A stretch of DNA of 54,268 nt from Gammaproteobacteria bacterium HGW-Gammaproteobacteria-1 (GCA_002840095.1 PGZL01000009.1:1-54268), one strand, 5' to 3'. Positions 27,057-38,303 are shown, counted from the first letter of the stretch. The notes: generated by a model not told the origin, from the letters alone. Numbers and translations: made by a program.

Positions 27057-27854
27057 ATGAACAATGTCACCCTGAGCACACTGCGCCGCATGAAACAGGC
27101 GGGCGAGAAATTCACCTCGCTCACCGCCTATGACGCCGCCTTCGCCCGCATCCTCGCCGAGGCGGGAGTGGAAATCCTGCTGGTGGGCGATTCCCTCGGC
27201 ATGGTGGTGCAGGGCAGGGACACCACCCTGCCGGTCACCCTGGACGAAATGGTGTATCACACGCAGATGGTGTGCCGCGGCAGCGGGCATGCACTGGTGA
27301 TGAGCGACATGCCGTTTCTCAGTTACGCCACCCCGCAGCAGGCGCTGGACAACGCCGCCCGCCTGATGAAGGAGGGCGGTGCCCACTGCGTCAAGCTGGA
27401 AGTGCACGGCGGCATGGTGGATACCGTGCGCCTGCTGGCCGATTACGGCGTGCCGGTGTGCGCCCACCTCGGCCTGCTGCCGCAGACGGTGCACAAGCTG
27501 GGCGGCTACAAGGTACAGGGCCGTGACCGCGACAGCGCCAACGAAATGCTCGCCGCGGCCCAGGCCATGGCCCATGCCGGCGCCGACCTGCTGCTGCTGG
27601 AGTGCGTGCCGGGCGTGCTCGCCGCCGAGATCACCGCCGCGGTGGACATACCGGTGATCGGCATCGGTGCCGGTGCCGACACCGACGGCCAGGTGCTGGT
27701 GCTGTACGACATGCTCGGCATCACGCCGGGCAAGCGGCCGAAGTTCTCCATGGACTTTCTTGCCTCGTCCGGCTCCGTTGCCGGCGCCGTCGGCGCCTAT
27801 GTCCAGGCAGTGAAGGAAAAACGCTTCCCCGGTCCGGAGCACTGCGTCGACTGA
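27057..27854 (+). CDS. panB: 3-methyl-2-oxobutanoate hydroxymethyltransferase
   Basis: A 265-residue enzyme, first step of pantothenate synthesis, using methylene-THF. Signatures are [24 protein letters not shown] and [20 protein letters not shown]-like residues with the metal-binding Asp and Glu. The ATG at 27057 follows the kinase gene by four bases. An inverted repeat separates it from panC. Confidence 0.97.
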   Translation: MNNVTLSTLRRMKQAGEKFTSLTAYDAAFARILAEAGVEILLVGDSLGMVVQGRDTTLPVTLDEMVYHTQMVCRGSGHALVMSDMPFLSYATPQQALDNAARLMKEGGAHCVKLEVHGGMVDTVRLLADYGVPVCAHLGLLPQTVHKLGGYKVQGRDRDSANEMLAAAQAMAHAGADLLLLECVPGVLAAEITAAVDIPVIGIGAGADTDGQVLVLYDMLGITPGKRPKFSMDFLASSGSVAGAVGAYVQAVKEKRFPGPEHCVD

Positions 27855-27860
27855 GTAAAA

Positions 27861-27990
27861 CCTGTCGCAGAGACGCAGAGTTGTTATGTCATTAGAATGA
27901 TGACCTGACAGCTGATTCCCCCTGCCGCTCCGGGGGCAATCTCACCTAATACTCAATTTCCACACTGCGCCTCAGCGTCTCTGCGACAGG
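27861..27990. repeat. CGCAGAGACGC-word inverted repeat between panB and panC
   Basis: 20-base arms at 27861-27880 and 27971-27990 match at 19 positions, enclosing a 90-base loop. Same word family as 10119-10187. The loop shows no gene. Confidence 0.85.
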
Positions 27991-28010
27991 GTGTTTTTCA
28001 AAAGAAATAC

Positions 28011-28862
28011 ATGCAAACCGTAACCACCATCGCTGAAGTCCGTTCCGCCGTCGCCGCCTGGCATGCCGCCGGCGCGCGCGTCGCCTTCGTGCCCACCATG
28101 GGCAATCTGCACGCCGGGCATATCCATCTCGTCAGCGAGGCGCGCAAACGCGCCGATCTGGTGGTGGCCAGCATCTTCGTCAACCCCCTGCAGTTCGGCC
28201 AGGGCGAGGACTTCGCCGCCTATCCGCGCACCCTGGCGGCGGATCAGGAAAAGCTGACGGCAGCGGGTTGCGACCTGCTGTTCGCGCCGGGTGAACGGGA
28301 GATGTATCCCCTCGGCCGCGACGGCCTGAGCTTTGTGGAGGTGCCGGGTCTGTCCGACATTCTGTGCGGCGCGTTCCGTCCCGGCCATTTCCGCGGCGTG
28401 GCCACGGTGGTGAGCAAGCTGTTCAACATCGTGCGCCCCGACGTGGCCCTGTTCGGCGAGAAGGACTACCAGCAGCTGCTGGTGATCCGCCTGATGGTGC
28501 GCGACCTCGACATGGACCTGGAGATCGTCGGCGTGCCCACGGTGCGCGAGGCCGACGGCCTGGCGATGAGTTCGCGCAACGGCTACTTACAGACCGGCGA
28601 GCGGCAACCGGCGACGGAGCTATACGCCACCTTGCAGGCGCTGGCGGCACAGATACGCGGTGGGGTGCGCGATTATGCGGCGCTGGAGGCGGCCGCCACG
28701 GCACACCTTGAGCAGGCGGGATTCCGCCCCGATTATGTGAGTGTGCGGCGGGCGGAGGATCTGGGCCTGCCGCAGATGAATGATCGCCGCCTGGTGGCGC
28801 TGGCGGCGGCGCGCTTGGGCAAGACGCGCCTTATAGATAACCTGCTGATTGACTTGGATTAA
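28011..28862 (+). CDS. panC: Pantothenate synthetase
   Basis: A 283-residue ligase joining pantoate and beta-alanine. The HIGH-like motif is in [15 protein letters not shown], with [17 protein letters not shown] and the KMSKS-like MSSRNGYL. The length is standard. It follows panB across the repeat and probably shares its transcript if the hairpin is read through. Confidence 0.97.
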   Translation: MQTVTTIAEVRSAVAAWHAAGARVAFVPTMGNLHAGHIHLVSEARKRADLVVASIFVNPLQFGQGEDFAAYPRTLAADQEKLTAAGCDLLFAPGEREMYPLGRDGLSFVEVPGLSDILCGAFRPGHFRGVATVVSKLFNIVRPDVALFGEKDYQQLLVIRLMVRDLDMDLEIVGVPTVREADGLAMSSRNGYLQTGERQPATELYATLQALAAQIRGGVRDYAALEAAATAHLEQAGFRPDYVSVRRAEDLGLPQMNDRRLVALAAARLGKTRLIDNLLIDLD

Positions 28863-28896
28863 TTTTGCGGAAAGCGGGGTTTTCGGCGTTCATCCG

Positions 28897-28925
28897 TTGA
28901 ACCGGAGGCGGCAAAGCCCCATAAT
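28897..28925 (+). promoter_or_regulatory. Candidate promoter for panD
   Basis: TTGAAC (28897-28902), a 17-base spacer and CATAAT (28920-28925), 37 bases before the panD ATG. Confidence 0.5.
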
Positions 28926-28961
28926 TAGCGCCCCTGTTTTGTGACCAAACGAGCTTGACCC

Positions 28962-29342
28962 ATGCACCTGACCATGCTCAAAGCCAAACTGCACCGCGCC
29001 CGGGTGACCCACTCGGAGCTGGAGTATGAAGGCTCATGCGCCATCGACGGCAAGCTGCTGGATCTGGCAGGGATCCGCGAGTACGAACAGATCCAGATCT
29101 ACAACGTGACCAATGGCGAGCGTTTCACCACCTATGCCATTCGGGCCGAGGACGGCTCGCGCGTCATTTCCATCAACGGCGCCGCCGCGCACAAGGCGTC
29201 CCCCAGGGACGTGGTGATCATCTGCGCCTTTGTCGGCCTGACCCAGCAGGAACTCGCCACCTACAAGCCCACCCTCGTCTATCTGGACGAGAACAACCAG
29301 GTCATCCGCACCGCCAATACCATTCCTGTACAAGCCGCGTAG
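28962..29342 (+). CDS. panD: Aspartate 1-decarboxylase proenzyme
   Basis: A 126-residue pyruvoyl enzyme making beta-alanine for PanC. Self-cleavage occurs between Gly24 and Ser25 in YEGSCAID, generating the pyruvoyl group. Lys9 and the [12 protein letters not shown] region match the family. Translation could also start at Met5. It completes panBCD in one locus. Confidence 0.97.
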   Translation: MHLTMLKAKLHRARVTHSELEYEGSCAIDGKLLDLAGIREYEQIQIYNVTNGERFTTYAIRAEDGSRVISINGAAAHKASPRDVVIICAFVGLTQQELATYKPTLVYLDENNQVIRTANTIPVQAA

Positions 29343-29355
29343 CGGCTTGTCGTCG

Positions 29356-29472
29356 CAAGTTACAAGTTTCAAGTTGCAAGCGAATGAGTTCGCTGCGCTC
29401 ACGGTTAATTAGATTCAACCGTGCGCGCAGCGCGCTCCAACCACTTGAAACTTGAAACTTGTAACTTGAAAC
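29356..29472. repeat. Composite element: CAAGTT-word arms around a GCTGCGCTC/AACCGTGCGCGCAGC core
   Basis: The left arm (29356-29380) has CAAGTTACAAGTTTCAAG words and the right arm (29442-29472) the complement. Inside is a core inverted repeat, 29392-29406 against 29417-29431 (14 of 15). The 18 bases at 29416-29433 are identical to 43259-43276. The ppc stop codon lies at the edge of the right arm. Confidence 0.85.
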
Positions 29473-32268
29473 TTATCCCGTATTTCGCATCCCCGCCGCA
29501 ATCGCATTGATGGAACGCAGCAGCGGTTCCAGCCAGACGTTGCGTTCCTCTTCGCTTTGCGAGGGATCGCGGTAGCGCTTGAGCAGCATGATCTGGATGT
29601 GGTTGAGCGGATCCAGGTAAGGATTGCGGCGCGACAGCGACAGCAGCAGGCCCGGAGTCTCTTCCAGCAGCCGGCCCAGCTGCGCCACCTGCAACACATT
29701 GCCCACGGTGCGTTGATGCTCGTCGCGGATCATGCCGAACACCCGCTCCGCCACGGGCCGGTCGGTATAGAGCTCGGCATATTGCGCGGCGATGCCCATG
29801 TCGGCCTTGAACAGCGACATCTGCGTGTTGGAGAGCAGGGCGCGGAAGAAGGGCCACTCGCGGTACATGGTCTGCAACTGCGCCATACGCTGCGGGTCGT
29901 CGCCGCACCAGCGCGCCAGGGCGCCGCCGATGCCGTACCAGGCGGGTATGGTGTGACGCGACTGCGCCCAGCCGAACACCCAGGCGATGGCGCGCACCGA
30001 GGTCTTGGACAGATCCCCTTTCTTGCGGTGCGACGGCCGTGAGCCGATGTTGAGCATGCCGATTTCGTTGACCGGTGTGGCCTCGTAGAAATAATTGAGG
30101 AAGCCGGGCGTGCGATCGGTGAGCTCGCGGTAGGTGTCCTCGCCGTGGTCCGCCAGCTCCTGCATGATGGCGGTGTAGTCGCCGCGATCGGGCGCCGGCG
30201 GCGTGATCAGGCCACGGCTGGCCTTGAGCAGGCCGGATACGCCCATGGTCAGTTCGAACACTGCGGTTTCGGCGTTGCTGTACTTGTAGGACAGCACCTC
30301 GCCCTGCTCGGTGAACTTGATCTGGCCATGCACCGTGCCGGCGGGCTGCGCCAGGATCGATTCATGGGTGGGGCCGCCGCCACGGCCGATGGTGCCGCCG
30401 CGGCCGTGAAACAGGCGCAGGGCGATGCCGCGCGCGCCGGCCAGCTCCGCGATCTTCTTCTGCGCCTGGTACAGGTTCCAGGAGGAGGCGAGGATGCCGC
30501 CGTCCTTGCAGGAATCGGAGTAGCCCAGCATCACTTCCTGCCGGTTGCCCGAGGCCTTGAGCAGGGCGGCATAGGTGGAGCTGTTGAGCAGGGTGGTCAT
30601 CACCGGCTCGATGTGCTCCAGGTCGACGATGGTTTCGAACAGCGGCGAGACGCGGATGTCGCAGAACCATTCGTCGCCGCGCCGGCCCACCAGTCCGGCC
30701 TGCTGCGCCAGCAGCATCACTTCCAGCACGTGGCTGGCGGCGTGGGTCATGGAGATGACGTAATTGCCGAAGGCCTTGGGGCTGACCTCCTTGCGCATGC
30801 GCGCCATCGCCTTGAACACTTCCAGAGTCTCGCGCGCACTGTCGCTGAGCGTGGCGCGCTCCACCTGCAGGGGATTGAGGCCGATGAGATCGGACAGCAG
30901 CGCCATGCGCTGCATTTCGTCCAGCGCCTTGTAATCGATCGGTTCCGGTTGCTGCGCCAGCAGTTCGGCCACGGCGTCGCTGTGGCGGGTCGATTCCTGC
31001 CGCACGTCGAGGTGGACCAGGAAGAAGCCGAAGGTCTCGGTGAGACGGATCAGGTCCGTCAAATCGCCTTCGGCGATGATGCTATCGCCGTGGGCGATGA
31101 GGGAGTCGCGGATCAGGTACAGGTCGTGCAGGAAGCCGCTCTCGGAATGGTAGCCGGCGGTGGCGCCTTCCACTTCGCTGCCGTTGAGGCGGGCATCCAC
31201 CGTGCGCAGGTTCTGCATCAGGCGGTGGCGCATGATGTACAGCTTGCGGCGGTAGGGCTCGCTGAGGAAGCGGTGCGGCTTGTCGCTGAAGGCTTCGTCG
31301 GTGAAGGAGACTTCGTCGCGCTCCAGGCTGGCGCGGAAGGCCTCGCTCGGCGAGCACAACAGCTGCGAGTGGGTCAGCACGTGGCTCAGGTGAGTGATGC
31401 GATCGACGTATTCGCGCAGGATCTCGCGCTGGTGCAGGCGTACCGCCATCACCGTGGTTTCCGGCGTGACGAAGGGATTGCCGTCGCGGTCGCCGCCGAT
31501 CCAGGAGCCGAAGCGCAGGAAACTGGGCACGGTGATGCCGGAATCGTCGCCGTAGATGCGGCGCACGCCCTTTTCCATGTTGCGATAGGTGGTGGGCACG
31601 GCCTGGAACAGGCTTTCGCGGAAGTAGAACAGGCCGTTCTTGATCTCGTCGCGCACCTGCGGGCGCTGGGCGCGCACTTCGTCGGTCTTCCACAGGATGA
31701 GGGTTTCGCTTTCCAGCTGCTCGCGGATGTCCTGCTGTTCCTCGCGGCCCACGCGCGGATCGTCGAGGCGTTCGCTGAGCAGGAAGATGCGACGCAGTCC
31801 TTCCATCAGCGTGCGGCGCTTGGCCTCGGTGGGGTGGGCGGTGAACACCGGCATGTAGGCCAGGCGGTCGAGCAGGGACTGCAGCTGTTCCGGCGTCACG
31901 TCGCGCGACTTGAAATCGCGCAGCGCCTCGTCGAAGGAACCGGTCCACAGTGGGCCGCCGGTGCGCAGGGCGCGGCGGCGGCTGCGGTACTGCTGCGCCT
32001 CTTCGGCTATGTTGGCGAGGCTGAAATAGGTGCTGAAGGCGCGCACCACATGGGTCAGCGTTTCCGCATCGAGATTGGCGATGAAGCGGCCGAGGCGCTG
32101 GCGCTGACGCGGCGTGTCCTCGCGGCGCAGCGTGATGTACCCCTTGCGCAGCGTTTCCACTGCGGCGTAGACCTTCTCGCCCGCCTGGGAGCGCAGCGTC
32201 TCCCCCAACAAGGAGCCAAACAGTTTGACGCGGCTCCGCAGCTGCTTGTCGTTCAAGCTGATCATCAT
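29473..32268 (-). CDS. ppc: Phosphoenolpyruvate carboxylase
   Basis: A 931-residue anaplerotic enzyme making oxaloacetate from PEP and bicarbonate. The catalytic His is in VFTAHPTEAKRR, the second signature in VMLGYSDSCKDGGILAS, and the Arg/Gly loop in FHGRGGTIGRGGGP. It ends in the invariant RNTG. Two consecutive ATGs begin the frame, so the start may be one codon shorter. Its stop overlaps the composite repeat. Confidence 0.98.
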   Translation of the reverse strand: MMISLNDKQLRSRVKLFGSLLGETLRSQAGEKVYAAVETLRKGYITLRREDTPRQRQRLGRFIANLDAETLTHVVRAFSTYFSLANIAEEAQQYRSRRRALRTGGPLWTGSFDEALRDFKSRDVTPEQLQSLLDRLAYMPVFTAHPTEAKRRTLMEGLRRIFLLSERLDDPRVGREEQQDIREQLESETLILWKTDEVRAQRPQVRDEIKNGLFYFRESLFQAVPTTYRNMEKGVRRIYGDDSGITVPSFLRFGSWIGGDRDGNPFVTPETTVMAVRLHQREILREYVDRITHLSHVLTHSQLLCSPSEAFRASLERDEVSFTDEAFSDKPHRFLSEPYRRKLYIMRHRLMQNLRTVDARLNGSEVEGATAGYHSESGFLHDLYLIRDSLIAHGDSIIAEGDLTDLIRLTETFGFFLVHLDVRQESTRHSDAVAELLAQQPEPIDYKALDEMQRMALLSDLIGLNPLQVERATLSDSARETLEVFKAMARMRKEVSPKAFGNYVISMTHAASHVLEVMLLAQQAGLVGRRGDEWFCDIRVSPLFETIVDLEHIEPVMTTLLNSSTYAALLKASGNRQEVMLGYSDSCKDGGILASSWNLYQAQKKIAELAGARGIALRLFHGRGGTIGRGGGPTHESILAQPAGTVHGQIKFTEQGEVLSYKYSNAETAVFELTMGVSGLLKASRGLITPPAPDRGDYTAIMQELADHGEDTYRELTDRTPGFLNYFYEATPVNEIGMLNIGSRPSHRKKGDLSKTSVRAIAWVFGWAQSRHTIPAWYGIGGALARWCGDDPQRMAQLQTMYREWPFFRALLSNTQMSLFKADMGIAAQYAELYTDRPVAERVFGMIRDEHQRTVGNVLQVAQLGRLLEETPGLLLSLSRRNPYLDPLNHIQIMLLKRYRDPSQSEEERNVWLEPLLRSINAIAAGMRNTG

Positions 32269-32362
32269 GTGTATGCCCGGTTTCCGGTGCGTGCAGGATT
32301 CTTGGTTTATGTGACGGCGTTCGCCGTCCGCACAGGGGGCGGTAGTATACCCGAAAGGGCGG

Positions 32363-33814
32363 TTATTGGCCGGTCTGGCGGTAGAGTTCCTGATAGTGGC
32401 GGGCGCTCTGCTCCCAGCTGAAGTCCTGCCGCATGCCGGAGACCATCAGCCGGCGCCAGCGCGGCGGCTGGCCATAGAGCTCCAGGGCCTGTTGCAGGGT
32501 CTCGCCCAGGGCGGCGCTGTCGGCAGCCTCGAAGCTGAAGCCGGTGGCGCTGCCGTCGGCCAGGGTGGCCGCGTCGGCGTGCACCACGGTGTCGGCCAGC
32601 CCGCCGGTGCGGCGCACCACCGGGACGGTGCCGTAGCGCAGGCTGTAGATCTGGTTGAGGCCGCAGGGCTCGAAGCGCGAAGGCATGAGGAAGATGTCGG
32701 CGCCGGCCTCCACCAGGTGGGCATGCCCCTCGTCATAGCCGATGAATAATCCCACCCGCTGCGGGTAGTGTGCCGCCAGGTCGCGGAAGGCTTGCTCGAA
32801 GGCGGCCGTGCCGGTGCCGACCACCGCCAGCTGCAGGGGGTGCTGCTCCAGCAGCGCCGGCAGGGCGTCCAGCACCAGGTCTATCCCCTTCTGTTCCACC
32901 ATTCTTCCCACTAGGCCGACCAGCGGCGTAGCGGCTTCCGCGACCAGGCCGAACTGCTGTTGCAGCACGGCCTTGTTCTTCTTCTTGCCGGCCGGCCGGG
33001 TCGGGCCGAAGTGATGGGGGATGAGCGGGTCGTGGGCGGGATCCCAGATGGCGTAGTCGACGCCGTTGAGGATGCCGCGCAGGCGGGCGGCGCGGTGATT
33101 GAGCACACCCTCCAGGCCGTAGCCGAAGGCGGGCATGCGGATTTCCTGGGCATAGGTGGGGCTGACGGTGGTGATCCAGTCGGAAAAGACCAGCCCGCCC
33201 TTGAGGAAATTGAACTGACTGTAGAACTCCATGGCCTCCATGTGCCACAGGCCCTCAGGCAGGTTCAGGGTGTCGAAGACGGCGCGCGTAAACAGCCCCT
33301 GGTAGGCCATGTTGTGGATGGTGAACACGGTGCCGGGGCGTTGCGGCTCCTGCGCCAGCAGCGCCGGCACCAGTCCCGTCTGCCAGTCGTTGCAGTGCAC
33401 CACATCGGGGCGCCAGGCGAGTCCGGCGCGGTCCTGCGCCAGTTCCACCACGGCGCGGGCGAACAGGGTGTAGCGCGCGGCGTTGTCCGGCCAGTCGTGG
33501 CCGTCCGGGCCCAGGTAAGGGCCGCCGTCGCGGTCGAAGTACGCCGGTGCATCCACCAGCCATACTGTTACGTCGGTCTGCGGCAGCGTGGCCTCGAGGA
33601 TACGTACCGGTGCGGCGCTGCCGGGCAGGTTCAGTTCGGCCGCCACCGGCAGTTGCGGCAGGCGCTGCAACACCTGGCGGTAGGCGGGCAGCACCAGGCG
33701 TACGTCGTCACCCAGGGCCTGCAGCACGGGCGGCAGGGAGCCGCTGACATCGGCCAGGCCACCGGTCTTGATGAGCGGATGGGCTTCACTGCAGGCAAAC
33801 AGGATACGCGACAT
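32363..33814 (-). CDS. glgA: Glycogen synthase
   Basis: A 483-residue GT5 glycosyltransferase elongating glycogen from ADP-glucose. The ADP-glucose site KTGGLADVSGSLP is at about 16-28. The C-terminal domain has VGRMVEQKGIDL and the PSRFEPCGLNQIYSLRYGT motif with the catalytic Glu. The start was set at 33814 since MSRILFACSEAHPLIKTGGL is the conserved N-terminus; the frame extends further into non-homologous sequence. It is 94 bases from ppc. Confidence 0.97.
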   Translation of the reverse strand: MSRILFACSEAHPLIKTGGLADVSGSLPPVLQALGDDVRLVLPAYRQVLQRLPQLPVAAELNLPGSAAPVRILEATLPQTDVTVWLVDAPAYFDRDGGPYLGPDGHDWPDNAARYTLFARAVVELAQDRAGLAWRPDVVHCNDWQTGLVPALLAQEPQRPGTVFTIHNMAYQGLFTRAVFDTLNLPEGLWHMEAMEFYSQFNFLKGGLVFSDWITTVSPTYAQEIRMPAFGYGLEGVLNHRAARLRGILNGVDYAIWDPAHDPLIPHHFGPTRPAGKKKNKAVLQQQFGLVAEAATPLVGLVGRMVEQKGIDLVLDALPALLEQHPLQLAVVGTGTAAFEQAFRDLAAHYPQRVGLFIGYDEGHAHLVEAGADIFLMPSRFEPCGLNQIYSLRYGTVPVVRRTGGLADTVVHADAATLADGSATGFSFEAADSAALGETLQQALELYGQPPRWRRLMVSGMRQDFSWEQSARHYQELYRQTGQ

Positions 33815-33975
33815 ATTTTGTTTAAATGGGAGTGGTAGGGTCGGAGGGCATATATGATGTTGATGCCTATGGTAACCCGAACATTCCATAAATTCGCATT
33901 CCCCGCAGGTGCGGGCGGTTGCCGTATGGACTTTCGGGACAGACGGGACACACTGTAGAGGTGGAGGGACGGCTA

Positions 33976-34878
33976 ATGAGACTGGCGATAATCGGTTTGG
34001 GCAAGATGGGCGGCAACATGGCGCGCCGCCTGTGCCGCCACGGTATCGAGGTGGTGGGCTACAACCGTTCGGCGGACATCGTGCAGCAGCTGGCGGCGGA
34101 GGAGGGGATGATTCCGGCCGCCTCGGTGCGCGAGGCGGTGCAGGCCCTGGCGGCACCGCGCGTGGTGTGGCTGATGCTGCCCAGCGGCAACCCCACCGAG
34201 CAGACGGTGCAGCAGCTGATTCCGCTGCTGGAGGCCGGGGACATCGTGGTGGACGGCGGCAACTCCAACTACCACGACTCCCAGCGTCGCGGCGCGCTGC
34301 TGGCCGAACACGGCGTTCGCTTCGTCGATGCCGGCACTTCCGGCGGGGTGTGGGGGCTGGACAACGGCTACTGCCTGATGGCCGGCGGCGAGGCGGCGGC
34401 GATCCAGGTGCTGGAGCCGGTGCTGCGCGCTCTGGCGCCGGAAAACGGCTGGGCCCACGTCGGCCCCGTCGGCGCGGGCCACTTCACCAAGATGGTTCAC
34501 AACGGCATCGAGTACGGCATGATGCAGGCCTATGCCGAGGGGTTCGCGCTGCTGCGCGGCAAGCAGGAGTTCAACCTCGACCTGGCCCAGATATCCGAGC
34601 TGTGGCGCCACAGCTCGGTGGTGCGCAGCTGGCTGCTCGACCTCACCGCCGAGGCCTTGGCCGACGATCAGGACCTCAAGGATATTTCCCCGGTGGTGGC
34701 CGATTCGGGCGAAGGCCGCTGGACCGCCATCGAGGCCATCGACCAGGGCGTGGCCCTGCCGGTGATTTCCCTGGCCCTGCAGATGCGCTTCACCAGCCAG
34801 GACGCGGAAGGCTATCCCGCCAAATTGCTGGCGATGATGCGCAATGCGTTCGGCGGACACAAGGTGGAGAAGGGATAA
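33976..34878 (+). CDS. gnd: 6-phosphogluconate dehydrogenase, decarboxylating, short form
   Basis: A 300-residue member of the short Gnd/YqeC branch rather than the ~470-residue E. coli type. It has the Rossmann motif GLGKMGGNMARRL, DGGNSNYHDSQRR, GTSGGVWGL and the catalytic Lys in GAGHFTKMVHNGIEYG. It oxidises 6-phosphogluconate to ribulose-5-phosphate. The ATG at 33976 starts the Rossmann fold; GGAGGGAC precedes it. It forms gnd-zwf-pgi with the next two genes. Confidence 0.95.
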   Translation: MRLAIIGLGKMGGNMARRLCRHGIEVVGYNRSADIVQQLAAEEGMIPAASVREAVQALAAPRVVWLMLPSGNPTEQTVQQLIPLLEAGDIVVDGGNSNYHDSQRRGALLAEHGVRFVDAGTSGGVWGLDNGYCLMAGGEAAAIQVLEPVLRALAPENGWAHVGPVGAGHFTKMVHNGIEYGMMQAYAEGFALLRGKQEFNLDLAQISELWRHSSVVRSWLLDLTAEALADDQDLKDISPVVADSGEGRWTAIEAIDQGVALPVISLALQMRFTSQDAEGYPAKLLAMMRNAFGGHKVEKG

Positions 34879-34909
34879 AAGCTGAGTCTCGAACAATACC
34901 GATGAAATC

Positions 34910-34977
34910 GTCGCCAGGACGCCAAGTACGCAAAGAAGCCGTTGCACATTTTCTTGGCGTTCTTGGCGTCTTGGCGA
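34910..34977. repeat. CGCCAAG-word inverted repeat between gnd and zwf
   Basis: The left side has TCGCCAGGACGCCAAGTACG and the right side TTCTTGGCGTTCTTGGCGTC, forming a long imperfect hairpin with a short loop. A half copy of the same words is at 46749-46768. Confidence 0.8.
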
Positions 34978-35020
34978 GAGCAAGATCATTTTGGAAATAA
35001 ACCAGCGGAGCGGTGAACAG

Positions 35021-36514
35021 ATGATCGACCCATGCACCTTTGTAATCTTCGGCGCCACCGGCAATCTGGCGGCCAACAAACTGCTGCCGGCGTTGTATCA
35101 CCTGGAAGAGGCGCAGCGTCTGCCCGACGCGATGCGCATCCTCTGCTTCGGCCGGCGCGAATATGACGACGACGCCTGGCGGGCGGAGGTGGAGACGATG
35201 CTGGCGCCGCGGGCGCGGCACGGACTGAAGCCCGAGGTGATGCACCGTTTTGGACAGCGGGTGCATTATTTCGAGGGCGACCTCGGCGACGTGGAATCCT
35301 ACCACCGCCTGCGCCGGACCCTGAGCGAGACCTCACACTTCCCCGACAACGTGGTGTTCTACATGGCGATCCGCCCGGCGGAGTTCGGCATGGTGGGCGA
35401 ACTGCTGGCGCAGAGCGGACTCAATACCGAGGATAGCGGCTGGCGCCGGGTTGTGATCGAGAAGCCCTTCGGCTACGACCTGGAGAGCGCGCAGATACTG
35501 GAAGAAAAGCTGCACCGCAGCTTCAACGAATCGCAGCTGTACCGCATCGATCACTACCTGGGCAAGAGCACGGTGCAGAACGTGCTGGTGTTCCGCTTCG
35601 CCAACCTGATGCTGGAGCCGCTGTGGAACCGCAATTACATCGACCACGTGCAGATCACCCATGCCGAGTCGAAGGGCATCGAGAGCCGGGCCGACTACTA
35701 TGACGGCGCCGGTGCTCTGCGCGACATGCTGCAAAGCCACCTGTTGCAGATGCTGACCCTGGTGGCGATGGAGCCGCCGGCGGCCATGGACGCCGAGTCG
35801 CTGCGCGACGAGAAGGTGAAGGTGCTGAAATCGATCCGGCCGATCCATCCCAGTGCGGTGCACGCCCACGCCTTCCGCGCGCAGTATGCCCGCGGCACGA
35901 TGGGCGGCGGCAAGGTGCCGGGCTATCTGGATGAGGAGGGTGTGGCATCGCACAGCACCACGGAAACCTACGCCGCGCTCAAGTTCTACATCGACAACTG
36001 GCGCTGGCGCAACGTGCCGTTCTACATCCGCACCGGCAAGCGCATGGCCGCCGACACCTCGCTCATCGCCATACGCTTCAAGCATCCGCCGCAGCAGCTG
36101 TTCCGCCGCACCCAGGTGGATCAGCTCAAGCCCAACTGGCTGCTGCTGTCCATTCAACCGCAGGAGTGCCTGCGTGTGGAGTTGCAGGTGAAGGTGCCGG
36201 GGCTGGAAATGCGCACCGGAACCACCCGGCTGGATGCGGCCTATTGCGGCCTGGCGCAGCGCCAGCTCGATGCCTACGAGGCGCTGCTGCTGGACGTCAT
36301 CGAAGGCGATCACTCGCTGTTCCTGCGTTACGATGAGGTGCGCTGGGCCTGGCAGGTGGTGGATCCGATCCTCAAGGTCTGGTCGATGGAGCGCGATTTT
36401 ATTCATACTTACCCGGCGGGTTCCATGGGACCGCTGGAAGCCAACCGGTTGTTCGACCGGGACGATCAATATTGGCGCGATTCACTGGATGCGCCGGATG
36501 AAGACAACGAGTGA
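35021..36514 (+). CDS. zwf: Glucose-6-phosphate 1-dehydrogenase
   Basis: A 497-residue enzyme, first step of the oxidative pentose phosphate pathway. It has the NADP motif [15 protein letters not shown] and the active-site RIDHYLGK with EKPFGYDL. The ATG at 35021 has GGAG about ten bases upstream and is preferred over an in-frame TTG at 34991. pgi follows after 14 bases. Confidence 0.97.
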   Translation: MIDPCTFVIFGATGNLAANKLLPALYHLEEAQRLPDAMRILCFGRREYDDDAWRAEVETMLAPRARHGLKPEVMHRFGQRVHYFEGDLGDVESYHRLRRTLSETSHFPDNVVFYMAIRPAEFGMVGELLAQSGLNTEDSGWRRVVIEKPFGYDLESAQILEEKLHRSFNESQLYRIDHYLGKSTVQNVLVFRFANLMLEPLWNRNYIDHVQITHAESKGIESRADYYDGAGALRDMLQSHLLQMLTLVAMEPPAAMDAESLRDEKVKVLKSIRPIHPSAVHAHAFRAQYARGTMGGGKVPGYLDEEGVASHSTTETYAALKFYIDNWRWRNVPFYIRTGKRMAADTSLIAIRFKHPPQQLFRRTQVDQLKPNWLLLSIQPQECLRVELQVKVPGLEMRTGTTRLDAAYCGLAQRQLDAYEALLLDVIEGDHSLFLRYDEVRWAWQVVDPILKVWSMERDFIHTYPAGSMGPLEANRLFDRDDQYWRDSLDAPDEDNE

Positions 36515-36528
36515 GAAAGGACACCTGA

Positions 36529-38172
36529 ATGACTGACCTGACCCAGTCCGCGGCGTGGAAGGCGCTGGCGGCGCATTACCAGGACGTGGCCCACATCCAC
36601 ATGCGCGACCTGTTTGCCCACGACCCGCAGCGCTTCGACAATTTATCGCTACAGTTCGACGACCTGCTGCTCGACTATTCGAAGAACCGCGTCACCGCGG
36701 AAACCATGCGCCTGTTGTTCGACCTGGCGCGGCAACAGGACGTGACCGGCTGGTGCGATCGCATGTTCCGCGGCGAGGCCATCAACAACACCGAGCGCCG
36801 CTCGGTGCTGCACGTGGCCCTGCGCCGGCGTGATGCCCAGCCGATCCTGGTGGACGGCGAAAACGTCATGCCCCGGGTGACGGCGGTGCTGGCCAAAATG
36901 CGCGAATTCAGCGCCGCCGTGCGCGGCGGCCGGTGGACCGGTTACAGCGGCAAGGCGATCACCGACGTGATCAATATCGGCATTGGCGGTTCCGACCTCG
37001 GACCGCTGATGGCCTGCGAGGCGCTGAAGCCCTATGCACAGGACGGCCTGCGGGTGCATTTCGTCTCCAACGTCGACGGCACCCACATCGCCGAAACGCT
37101 GAAAAAGGTGCAGCCGGAGACCACGTTGTTCATCGTCGCCTCCAAGACCTTCACCACCCAGGAAACGCTCACCAATGCGCGCAGCGCGCGGCAGTGGCTG
37201 GTGCAGGCGGCGGGCAACGAGGAGGCCGTGGCAAAACACTTCGTCGCCTTGTCCACCAATGCCGAGGCGGTGGCCGCCTTCGGCATCGATACGCGCAACA
37301 TGTTCGAATTCTGGGACTGGGTCGGCGGCCGTTATTCGCTGTGGTCTGCCATCGGCCTGTCCATCGCCGTCTACATCGGCATGGACAATTTCGAGGAGAT
37401 GCTGGCCGGCGGCCACGACATGGACAGCCATTTCCACAGCGCGGCGCCGGAGAAGAACATGCCGCTGATCCTGGCGCTGCTCGGCATCTGGTACAACAAC
37501 TTCTTCGGCGCGCAGAGCCACGCCATCCTGCCCTATGATCAGTACCTGCACCGCTTTCCCGCCTACCTGCAGCAGCTCGACATGGAGAGCAACGGCAAGC
37601 GGGTGACGCGCGTCGGCGAAAACCTGACCTGGTCCACCGCGCCGGTGATCTGGGGTGAGCCCGGCACCAACGGCCAGCACGCCTTTTATCAGCTGATCCA
37701 TCAGGGCACCAAGCTGGTGCCGGTGGATTTCCTCGCCCCGCTGCAGAGCCAGAATCCCCTGGGCGAGCATCACGCCATCCTGCTGTCCAACGTCTTCGCC
37801 CAGGGCGAGGCGCTGATGAAGGGCAAGAACGATGCCGAGGCACGGGCCGAACTCAAGGCGCAGGGACTGGGCGATGACGCCGTGACGGAATTGCTCAACC
37901 ACAAGATTTTTCCCGGCAACCGCCCGAGCAACACCCTGCTGTTTCACAAGCTGACGCCGCGCACCCTGGGGCGCCTGATTGCATTGTACGAACACAAGGT
38001 CTTCGTGCAGGGCGTGATCTGGCAGGTGAATTCCTTCGATCAATGGGGCGTGGAACTGGGCAAGCAGCTGGCCCAGGCCATCCTGCCGGAGCTGGCGGCG
38101 CCGGACGCAGCGGACAGTCACGACAGCTCCACCAACGGCTTGATCAACTATTACCGCGCCCGCAAGGCATAG
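36529..38172 (+). CDS. pgi: Glucose-6-phosphate isomerase
   Basis: A 547-residue enzyme. Both family signatures are present: [19 protein letters not shown] and [15 protein letters not shown], along with [11 protein letters not shown]. It links fructose-6-phosphate to glucose-6-phosphate, the substrate of Zwf and precursor for glycogen made by GlgA. It is the last gene of gnd-zwf-pgi. Confidence 0.98.
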   Translation: MTDLTQSAAWKALAAHYQDVAHIHMRDLFAHDPQRFDNLSLQFDDLLLDYSKNRVTAETMRLLFDLARQQDVTGWCDRMFRGEAINNTERRSVLHVALRRRDAQPILVDGENVMPRVTAVLAKMREFSAAVRGGRWTGYSGKAITDVINIGIGGSDLGPLMACEALKPYAQDGLRVHFVSNVDGTHIAETLKKVQPETTLFIVASKTFTTQETLTNARSARQWLVQAAGNEEAVAKHFVALSTNAEAVAAFGIDTRNMFEFWDWVGGRYSLWSAIGLSIAVYIGMDNFEEMLAGGHDMDSHFHSAAPEKNMPLILALLGIWYNNFFGAQSHAILPYDQYLHRFPAYLQQLDMESNGKRVTRVGENLTWSTAPVIWGEPGTNGQHAFYQLIHQGTKLVPVDFLAPLQSQNPLGEHHAILLSNVFAQGEALMKGKNDAEARAELKAQGLGDDAVTELLNHKIFPGNRPSNTLLFHKLTPRTLGRLIALYEHKVFVQGVIWQVNSFDQWGVELGKQLAQAILPELAAPDAADSHDSSTNGLINYYRARKA

Positions 38173-38275
38173 GAGCGGCAAGCCATCCTGCGCGCGGAAA
38201 TTAACCGGGTAGCCGCCTACGCGGCTGCACCGGCCACCACCGAATCCCCAGCGGCACACTGTGTTACCGGCGGTA

Positions 38276-38303
38276 TTCATTTCGCCGGCCCGCTTGCTAT
38301 AGT
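38276..38303 (+). promoter_or_regulatory. Candidate promoter of the DUF805-RDD-SpoIIM module
   Basis: TTCATT, a 16-base spacer and TATAGT (38298-38303), about 97 bases before the DUF805 start. A strong GC-rich hairpin, GGCGTCG/CGACGCC (38351-38370), lies in the presumed leader. The -35 match is weak. Confidence 0.35.

Noticed and set aside
30145-32421. A 758-codon plus-strand frame
   Set aside because: It lies opposite ppc, which has full family motifs. Its His/Gly/Ala-rich translation is what GC-rich antisense frames give.
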